Source: Ignavibacteria bacterium
GTDB lineage: Bacteria > Bacteroidota > Ignavibacteria > Ignavibacteriales > Melioribacteraceae
Direction of reading: 5' to 3'
Assembly: GCA_003233295.1 (NCBI GenBank)
Contig: QILJ01000385.1
Span: forward strand, 1 to 9,692
Length of the DNA: 9,692 nucleotides
The position numbers were made by a program, and so were the translations under genes. Below the pieces are notes generated by a model that was given only the letters and a program-made list of their open reading frames with translations, was not told the DNA's origin and did not search any database. The first letter of the stretch is position 1, and each line of letters starts with the position of its first letter. Below are positions 1 through 5,057 of the stretch, in pieces.

Positions 1-91
1 AAATTGGTTTTCGGATTTTGTTTTATAAAAAAACTCACTTCAGTCTCTCTTAAAAAGAGAGAAAAATTTTGTAAAATCCGAAAACCAATTT
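1..91. repeat. Fold-back element with perfect 19-bp inverted ends
   Basis: The arm at 1-19 (aaattggttttcggatttt) is the exact reverse complement of 73-91. The 53-nt interior holds a second, nested hairpin: a 7-bp TCTCTCT/AGAGAGA stem at 44-50 and 56-62 with a 5-nt loop. The left arm begins at base 1, so the repeat may extend beyond the window. No coding frame runs through it, and it ends a few bases before the open frame of the truncated barrel gene. Perfect ends, short length and lack of coding fit a MITE-like or IS-derived element. A large terminator or processed RNA hairpin is the alternative, but there is no clean T-run after the right arm. The structure is certain; the identity is inference. 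Confidence 0.6.
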
Positions 92-98
92 GCTTTAG

Positions 99-542
99 GT
101 ATATATTACCGGTGGCTACTATGGTTCTGTTTGGCTTGGTTTTAATGAACAAAAGTTACGCTTAAGACCTATTGTTGCAAAAATAAATTTGCCTGATTTT
201 TTACTTGAAGAAGATTTTAATCGAAATACTTTAAATGTTTATGCCATTGTATTAGATTACTTTTTTAAACCGGCGTACAAAGGATTTTGGATAGCATCTG
301 GCTTTGAATTTTGGGATGGAGAAATTGAAAATAAGCAATCAGAAGTAGCAGCATATGACGAGTGGATATATACAGTTGGTGGAGGATATGTCTGGAAGTT
401 TTGGGATAACCTATATTTAAATCCTTGGATTGCTGGGCACCTTCGTGTTGGCGGGAATCAAGAAGTTCAAGTAGGTAATGATACTTTTAAGACCGCTGTT
501 TTCACCCCTGAAATTTCAGTAAAAATAGGATGGCACTTTTAA
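99..542 (+). pseudogene. 3' remnant of an outer-membrane beta-barrel protein gene
   Basis: The frame that ends at the TAA at 540-542 is open back to a TAG at 96-98. It contains no ATG or GTG, and its only possible start is a TTG at 189 without a Shine-Dalgarno site. The protein-like text begins upstream of that TTG (GGYYGSVWLGFNEQKLRLRP), so 189 is unlikely to be the true start. The product has alternating aromatic and glycine-rich strands (FWIASGFEFW, YTVGGGYVWKFW, LNPWIAGHLRVGG) and ends in KIGWHF. A C-terminal aromatic residue after an amphipathic last strand is typical of barrels folded by the BAM complex. It looks like the last several strands of a small outer-membrane protein whose 5' part was lost where the fold-back element now lies. 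The specific family is not recognised. A short functional protein from TTG is possible but less likely. Confidence 0.55.
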
Positions 543-610
543 AAATGTTTATTAATAAAAGCTATGCGATAATGCTCTCTAAGCGGTTACACTTTGCATA
601 GTCAAAAAAA

Positions 611-1516
611 CTATCTCAACTTATATCCGGCATTAGTCGTTCTTATTTTATAAACAGAATTTGTCTCGTCTTCTGTTAAATATAGAGTTTTTAAATCACT
701 ATCACCAAATTCCAAATTGCTCGGTTTTTTTCCAGGCGTTTTAACTTCCTGCAGAATTTTTCCTTTCGGTGAAATCACAAAAACTGTACCCGTACCAAAA
801 TGAGGGATGTATAAATTTCCTTTGGTATCGAATTCAATTCCATCAGGGTCACCATCGGGAAGTTCAATAAATACACGCTTGTTTTTTAACTCACCAGATT
901 TTGTAATCTCAAATTCTAAAACTAGGTGTTTACCTGATTCCGATAAATATAACTTTTTTGTAACCGGAGAAATTCCAAGACCGTTAGGAAAGTCAAGATT
1001 TTCTGCAACTAATTTTAATTTCTTATTGTGAAAGTCGTAGTAAAAAACTCTTCCTTTCGGATTTTCTTTCCCATACTCTTTCGGATCAGAGAAATAGAGA
1101 TTTCCTTTCTCATCAAAAGCTATATCATTTGGGCGGTTGAAAGATTTTCCTTCATAGCCATCGATCAAAGTCGATACTTCTCCTTCCGGTGTGATCTTTA
1201 CAATCTTTCCTTCACCATATTCGCATGCAAACAAATCACCCGATCTTGAAACAATAATACCATTCGTCTGCTTGAAAGTAGCATCAGTCGCAAAAGCCAG
1301 CGTGTCAACTTTATCATCTGAAATTCTTGTGATCCATCCACCGTTGCAATTGGAAAGATATAGAACTCCGCTATCGTGCCAAGCGGGTCCTTCGGGAAAA
1401 TCAAATCCATCTGCGACAAATTCCCATTTCTCATCTGGAATAAGTAACTGTGCATGAATGGAAACTGATAATATTAACAAAGTGAGTGTTGTTAAAATAA
1501 TTGTAAATCTGGACAT
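611..1516 (-). CDS. Secreted SMP-30/gluconolactonase-like beta-propeller protein
   Basis: The product has 301 residues. I chose the ATG at 1514-1516 because AAAGG lies 7 nt before it and it opens directly on a signal peptide: basic MSR, a hydrophobic run to about residue 17, and cleavage probably after SIHA (residue 22). An upstream in-frame ATG at 1540 would add eight non-signal-like residues. The rest is a six-bladed propeller of the SMP-30/gluconolactonase/LRE family. Likely metal or substrate ligands are Glu42 in FPEGPAWH, Asn130 in NRPNDI, Asn178 in FPNGLGIS and Asp225 in DPDGIEFD, in the order expected for the family. Such enzymes hydrolyse sugar lactones or other esters with a divalent metal. 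The substrate cannot be told here, and export suggests a periplasmic or extracellular role. It is transcribed divergently from the lipoprotein gene, with 146 nt between starts, and has no operon partner in view. Confidence 0.85.
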   Translation of the reverse strand: MSRFTIILTTLTLLILSVSIHAQLLIPDEKWEFVADGFDFPEGPAWHDSGVLYLSNCNGGWITRISDDKVDTLAFATDATFKQTNGIIVSRSGDLFACEYGEGKIVKITPEGEVSTLIDGYEGKSFNRPNDIAFDEKGNLYFSDPKEYGKENPKGRVFYYDFHNKKLKLVAENLDFPNGLGISPVTKKLYLSESGKHLVLEFEITKSGELKNKRVFIELPDGDPDGIEFDTKGNLYIPHFGTGTVFVISPKGKILQEVKTPGKKPSNLEFGDSDLKTLYLTEDETNSVYKIRTTNAGYKLR

Positions 1517-1662
1517 ATTGCAGCCTTTATATAATTGCATAATAATTAAAAGAAATATTTTATTTAATCTACAAATAAATAATGGAAAAATTTTATACTA
1601 TTTTTTATTTGCTATGCTTAGTATATTCACAGATGAAATTATTCATAATTAGGGATTTTTAT

Positions 1663-2175
1663 ATGAAAAAAATATTTGGGTTTTTGCTCGTTGGGCTAAC
1701 TATTTTCCTGATAAACTGTAGCGGGAAAACGGATAAAGATCTTTATGAATCGGCAAAGAAAAACTTGGAGAATGAAAAATACTCTGATGCGCTGGTACTG
1801 TTTGAAGAACTGGTAAATGAATATCCGAACAGTGAATATTATCAAGATGCACTTCTGGAAACAGGGCAATTGTATCAAGGACAAGTTGATAAGAATATTT
1901 CGTATAAAGAGTCGCTAAAAAAAGCAATCCAGTCTTATAGAATGTTCTACTCGAAATATAAGGATGATCCTAAAGCGCCGCAGACCTTATTCATGATAGG
2001 ATTTATACAGGCAAATGACTTAGGCGAGTTGGATTCTGCGAGAGTAACATACACAAAATTTGTTGAATTATATCCTGATAATGAAATAGCTGCTTCAGCA
2101 AGAACAGAATTAGAAAATCTTGGATTATCACCGGATGAAATTCTAGCGAAAAAAATTCAAACTAAACCGGAATAA
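1663..2175 (+). CDS. TPR lipoprotein of BamD/YbgF type
   Basis: The product has 170 residues. The ATG at 1663 is preceded by TAGGGA at a 7-nt spacing and opens on a lipoprotein signal: MKK, a hydrophobic stretch, then LIN-Cys19. The in-frame ATG at 1582 would bury this signal and is rejected. After the lipidated Cys come helical repeats typical of tetratricopeptides: about residues 25-58 (SAKKNLENEKYSDALVLFEE, then NEYPNSEY), 64-101, and 107-140 (LDSARVTYTKFVELYPDNE). Proteins of this shape sit on the inner face of the outer membrane or in the periplasm and act as scaffolds, for example BamD or the YbgF/CpoB partner of Tol-Pal. At 170 residues it is shorter than typical BamD, so true BamD function is doubtful. 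It is probably co-transcribed with the DUF58 gene that follows after 5 nt. Confidence 0.75.
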   Translation: MKKIFGFLLVGLTIFLINCSGKTDKDLYESAKKNLENEKYSDALVLFEELVNEYPNSEYYQDALLETGQLYQGQVDKNISYKESLKKAIQSYRMFYSKYKDDPKAPQTLFMIGFIQANDLGELDSARVTYTKFVELYPDNEIAASARTELENLGLSPDEILAKKIQTKPE

Positions 2176-2180
2176 AAAAT

Positions 2181-3092
2181 GTGAATAATTCTAATTCACA
2201 GATCAAAAATTATTTAGATCCTTCTTTCATATCTAAGTTAAAATCGCTTGAGTTAAAGGCGAAGACGGTAGTTGAGGGATTCAAAGTCGGTTTACACAAG
2301 TCACCTTATCATGGATTTAGTGCCGAATTCAGTGAGCACAAACCCTACATGCAGGGCGATCCCATAAAAAATATAGACTGGAAGATCTACGGTAAAAGTG
2401 ATAAGTTTTTTATTAAACAGTTTGAGGAAGAAACTAATCTGATATGTCATATTCTTCTGGACGTGAGTGCTTCGATGGATTACAAGAAGGAAGCAGAGCT
2501 TACAAAGTTGGAATACGGCACAACCTTAGCAGCGAGTCTTAGTTATTTAATGATCCAGCAGCAGGATGCAGTCGGAATGTCATTTTATTCTGATAGGATA
2601 GAAAAGTATCTACCGCCAAAAGCAACCAGGGTTTACCTCCACACAATTTTAAGTTCTCTGCAAAACATCAGCACTGATGGAAATAAAACAGAGACTGCAA
2701 ATTGCTTACATTCAATTGCACAGAAGATAAAGAAGAGGGGATTGGTAATTGTAATATCCGATTTTTTTGATAGTCCTGATGAAATTCTATCAGCATTGAA
2801 ACACTTTAAGTATAAAAAAAATGAAGTGATTGTATTCCAGATTCTTGACCCGATTGAAAAAAGTTTTGCTTTTGGAAATGATGCGATCTTTGTTGATAAG
2901 GAAACGTCAGAAGAGATAACAACGCAGCCGTATCAAATACAGAAGGCATATCAGTCGGCAATGAAGGATTACCTACATAAATTGAAAAGTGAATGTCTGA
3001 ATAATAAAATTGAGTATAACCTTATCGATACAACTACTCCGTTTGACAAAGCTCTGTTTTCATATTTCAAGAAAAGAGTGAGAATGAATTAG
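2181..3092 (+). CDS. DUF58 family protein with von Willebrand A-like metal site
   Basis: The product has 303 residues and starts at GTG; the ATG formed at 2179-2181 is out of frame and meets TGA at once. The family's conserved block is at residues 57-84 (YMQGDPIKNIDWKIYGKSDK, then FFIKQFEEE). A MIDAS-like motif follows at 94-98 (DVSAS: Asp94, Ser96, Ser98), with a further acidic element at 190-197 (IVISDFFD). There is no membrane segment, so this is a cytoplasmic form. DUF58 proteins usually work with a MoxR AAA+ ATPase encoded next door in metal-dependent assembly or activation of other proteins; the exact target is generally unknown. Here the upstream neighbour is instead the TPR lipoprotein, 5 nt away, and no MoxR gene is visible. 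No terminator hairpin is evident after the stop. Confidence 0.85.
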   Translation: MNNSNSQIKNYLDPSFISKLKSLELKAKTVVEGFKVGLHKSPYHGFSAEFSEHKPYMQGDPIKNIDWKIYGKSDKFFIKQFEEETNLICHILLDVSASMDYKKEAELTKLEYGTTLAASLSYLMIQQQDAVGMSFYSDRIEKYLPPKATRVYLHTILSSLQNISTDGNKTETANCLHSIAQKIKKRGLVIVISDFFDSPDEILSALKHFKYKKNEVIVFQILDPIEKSFAFGNDAIFVDKETSEEITTQPYQIQKAYQSAMKDYLHKLKSECLNNKIEYNLIDTTTPFDKALFSYFKKRVRMN

Positions 3093-3099
3093 AAAGTAC

Positions 3100-3156
3100 A
3101 CCGCTGAGACGAAAAGACGCAGAGAGATAAAATAAATTCTTAGTGCCCTTTACCGT
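3100..3156. repeat. Degenerate GAGACGCAGAG-type dispersed repeat
   Basis: The segment starts ACCGCTGAGACG, continues with AAGACGCAGAGAG, passes through AAAATAAATTCTTAG and ends in CCTTTACCGT. It resembles the imperfect dispersed elements built on repeated GAGACGCAGAG units that I recall from intergenic DNA of many environmental bacteria. Its outer ends (ACCG... and ...CCGT) are only weakly complementary, so it is a decayed copy if it is one. It sits directly after the DUF58 stop. A partly matching sequence in opposite orientation lies at 4182-4200, beyond higA. Confidence 0.4.
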
Positions 3157-3315
3157 AAATTTTTATTTTAACTCATCAAACCTCTGTAACCCCGTTGTAC
3201 TTGAAGTTGCGGATGATAACCCAATGATTATTTGTAGAAAGTTCCTCATTCATATTTACTATAATGGTCAGAAAACAAATAACCTTCTCCAAGAAACTTT
3301 GCGAAATATTTTTAT
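3157..3315. other. Non-coding stretch between DUF58 and higB
   Basis: No convincing gene is seen. A plus-strand open frame from 3143 lacks start signals, runs into higB in another frame and has no family features. On the minus strand a 25-codon frame (3253 down to 3176, containing NNHWVIIRNFKYNGVTEV) begins with ATG and has balanced composition, but it has no Shine-Dalgarno site. It may be a micro-ORF, part of a dispersed repeat, or chance. Confidence 0.4.
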
Positions 3316-3334
3316 AGTTTCCTTATGTGAAACT
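3293..3334. promoter_or_regulatory. Candidate HigA operator upstream of higB
   Basis: AGTTTC (3316-3321) and GAAACT (3329-3334) form a 6-bp inverted repeat with a 7-nt spacer, ending 19 nt before the higB start. A further direct copy of GAAACT lies at 3293-3298. HigA-type antitoxins repress their own operon by binding palindromes near the promoter, so this is the natural candidate site. A TATATTTT stretch at 3341-3348 may be the promoter core, which would give a very short or absent leader; there is no Shine-Dalgarno site before the higB ATG. The repeats are observed; the operator role is inferred. Confidence 0.35.
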
Positions 3335-3353
3335 TTTTTGTATATTTTGTTTT

Positions 3354-3686
3354 ATGAAAATCCATTTGATAAAAAAGCAAACTATTGACGAATATGTAAA
3401 GAAGAACAGTCAAAGTAAAAGACCTTTTTTGTCTTGGGTTGCAATTATAAAATGGGTTCAATGGAACGAACCGAATGATATTATTGCTACTTTTAATAGT
3501 ACCGATGTTTTAGGTAAAAGTTCTAAACGAGTTGTTTTTAATATTGGTGGGAACAAATATAGGATGATATGCAGTTATCATTTTGGAAGAGAAAGGGTAC
3601 ACTTGTTTGTAAAATGGATTGGAACACATTCTGAGTATACTAAATTATGTGATGATGGAAAACAATATACCGTAGATGTATATTAA
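3354..3686 (+). CDS. higB: HigB-family type II toxin (RelE-like mRNA interferase)
   Basis: The product has 110 residues, a normal length for this toxin family. The ATG at 3354 gives the usual N-terminus MKIHLIKKQTIDEY; an in-frame GTG at 3327 would add nine unlikely residues and overlap the operator-like repeat. Diagnostic motifs are VVFNIGGNKYRMI at residues 60-72 and FVKWIGTHSEYTKL at 85-98, which match the HigB_toxin Pfam family (RelE-like fold). Members cleave mRNA, usually on the ribosome, and are neutralised by HigA. The gene precedes its antitoxin by 17 nt, the toxin-first order characteristic of higBA. No truncation or missing motif is visible, so the toxin is probably active. Confidence 0.9.
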   Translation: MKIHLIKKQTIDEYVKKNSQSKRPFLSWVAIIKWVQWNEPNDIIATFNSTDVLGKSSKRVVFNIGGNKYRMICSYHFGRERVHLFVKWIGTHSEYTKLCDDGKQYTVDVY

Positions 3687-3703
3687 AATCTTGGAGTTAT
3701 AAA

Positions 3704-4150
3704 ATGAAAGAATTAAAATACAGAATTATAAAAACTAAAAAGCAATATAATGAATATTGCAATATTCTTGAAAATTTGGTTTTGCTTAATAACAAAGCAG
3801 AAGAAGATGAAGTAGAATTACTAACTCTGTTAATTGAAAAATGGGACAGCGAACATAATTCATTCGATGAAATTACACCAGTAGAATTGATTAAAGCTTT
3901 GATGGAAACTAACAACTTAAAGTCAAAAGACCTTGTAAAAATATTGGGATTATCAAAAGGTACAGTTTCTAAGATATTAAATTATCAAAAAGGTCTTTCG
4001 AAGGAAACGATACGAAAGCTGTCGGATTATTTTAAAGTTTCACAAGAGGCGTTTAATCGTCCTTATAAATTGGTAAACGAAGTTAACAGACATTTTAAAG
4101 ATGCAAGTTTAATGAATACAAAAAAGCATTTGAAGAAAGTGCTAGCCTAA
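3704..4150 (+). CDS. higA: HigA-family antitoxin with XRE-type helix-turn-helix
   Basis: The product has 148 residues. The ATG is preceded by TTGGAG with an 8-nt spacing. Residues 1-60 match the helical N-terminal half of long HigA proteins (YRIIKTKKQYNEYCNILENL, then an acidic stretch and LLTLLIEKWDSEH). A helix-turn-helix follows at about 70-113, with SKDLVKILGLSKGTVSKIL as its recognition core. The last 30 residues (YKLVNEVNRHFKDASLMNTK and on) extend past the helix-turn-helix and are rich in Lys. The protein should bind and neutralise HigB and repress the operon, probably through the GAAACT repeats upstream of higB. It is the last gene of the pair and converges on the recQ remnant. Confidence 0.88.
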   Translation: MKELKYRIIKTKKQYNEYCNILENLVLLNNKAEEDEVELLTLLIEKWDSEHNSFDEITPVELIKALMETNNLKSKDLVKILGLSKGTVSKILNYQKGLSKETIRKLSDYFKVSQEAFNRPYKLVNEVNRHFKDASLMNTKKHLKKVLA

Positions 4151-4181
4151 TCTCAATCAATTGCTCAGCTCAACCTCCAAT

Positions 4182-4200
4182 GAATTTATTTTCGCCTCAG
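4182..4200 (-). repeat. Second partial copy of the repeat-like sequence, inverted
   Basis: Read on the minus strand this is ctgaggcgaaaataaattc. The copy before higB has CTGAGACG, then 17 nt, then the same AAAATAAATTC. Without that insert the two agree at 18 of 19 positions. It lies in the 117-nt gap between the higA stop and the recQ stop, where no gene is seen. The match is short and partly AT-rich, so chance is not excluded. Confidence 0.3.
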
Positions 4201-4267
4201 TATAAGATTGCACTGCTGCGATCGATCATTCGGCGGTAGAATAAATTGAATTGTCATACCATATAAC

Positions 4268-4705
4268 TTACTTATTCTTCGTCAGCACAATTCTGATTTT
4301 TGCATAGTTGATAAATCCGGGAAGATTCTGTTTTAACTCTTTCAGATCAGTTATGCCATTGGATATCTCTTTCTCAATCAGTTCTATTTCATGTTTTTTG
4401 ATAAGCGAGGAAATATCAGTGTCTGGCAGATATTCAATGATAGTTTCCAACTGCATTGATACAACGGCTTCCGGTAATTTGGTCAGCGAAGCAATATCTT
4501 CGAGGGAGTACTTCTTATTCAGAAGTTCAAATACCTTCTGGATATTTTCAGGTATCTTTTTCTGTTTAACATCTTTCTTGATTATCGATTCTCGTTTAAA
4601 TTCGTAAATTGCTTCAAGGAAATCTTCACCGACTTTATTGAACATCCACTGGTTAAAACCTTGTATCGACATTAACTTACTGGGGGAGTTAGGGTTGAAC
4701 CTCAA
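4268..4705 (-). CDS. RecQ C-terminal part (HRDC end and helix-turn-helix domain)
   Basis: The open frame gives up to 145 residues from a TTG at 4705, which is not a credible start. The real continuity begins near residue 6 (NSPSKLMSIQGFNQ), which completes the HRDC domain through GEDFLEAIYEF. After a Lys-rich linker, about residues 55-145 match the helix-turn-helix domain found at the end of many long RecQ proteins: VFELLNKKYSLEDIASLTKL, with the ending INYAKIRIVLTK. It is best read as the tail of the broken helicase gene and not as an independent protein. An internal ATG exists (residue 12), but without a Shine-Dalgarno site. Confidence 0.7.
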   Translation of the reverse strand: MRFNPNSPSKLMSIQGFNQWMFNKVGEDFLEAIYEFKRESIIKKDVKQKKIPENIQKVFELLNKKYSLEDIASLTKLPEAVVSMQLETIIEYLPDTDISSLIKKHEIELIEKEISNGITDLKELKQNLPGFINYAKIRIVLTKNK

Positions 4706-5057
4706 CTATTTTCCGCAAGATAGTATCAGAGCATATCAATTGAGGAGACTGTGAAAATTTCCTCGCAGAAGTTTTTCTCACTGCACGCAACTTATTGAAC
4801 AACTCCAAATTAGATTCGTAATCAATATTTGAGTTCGTTCTTATATTGGATATCTCAGGGGGAGTTATTAAAATATCTTTCCCTTTATCCGAAAGCGCTA
4901 ATCTTGTATCGAATTTTTTTACAACATCTTTTTGAATTAAATGTTCAATTATTGCATTTAGGTCGTCACGCTTAAAATGACTGCATGCTCCGAAGTTGGA
5001 AAAACTCTGTGCTCCCGGATGTTTTGTGTTGCCGAGTAATATTTTAATGAGATCAAC
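4689..5057 (-). pseudogene. RecQ middle part (RQC and start of HRDC) in a shifted frame
   Basis: Reading the minus strand from GTT at 5057 to the TAA at 4689-4691 gives 122 codons that directly continue the helicase. VDLIKILLGNTKHPG and then FGACSHFKRDDLNAIIEHLI form the RQC winged helix. NLELFNKLRAVRKTSARKF and then CSDTILRKIVEVQP are the first helices of an HRDC domain. The frame has no start of its own next to an initiation signal, so it is reached only by a frameshift from the upstream part. This fills what otherwise looks like a 350-nt gap between two genes. Confidence 0.75.

Noticed and set aside
562..601. CTATGC/GCATAG inverted repeat between the barrel remnant and the SMP-30-like gene as a terminator
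   Set aside because: The arms are only 6 bp with a 28-nt loop, and no T-run follows the hairpin in a useful orientation for either gene.
1191..1457. Plus-strand and other-frame open frames inside the SMP-30-like gene
   Set aside because: They are antisense or shifted shadows of a well-supported propeller protein.
1608..1627. TTTG and TATATT as a promoter for the lipoprotein gene
   Set aside because: The spacing fits neither the Bacteroidota-type nor the classical consensus, and such words are common in this AT-rich gap.
3100..3127. GACG/GAGAG units read as a CRISPR or true tandem array
   Set aside because: There are only two imperfect units, with no spacers of regular length and no cas genes.
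3143..3388. 81-codon plus-strand open frame between DUF58 and higB
   Set aside because: It has no start signal, overlaps the higB operator and start in another frame, and shows no family features.
4157..4225. Apparent minus-strand coding tail (SIAAVQSYTEAKINSLEVEL) in the gap after recQ
   Set aside because: It has no start, follows a TGA, and much of it is the repeat-like CTGAGGCGAAAATAAATTC. It is better explained as a repeat than as a gene remnant.
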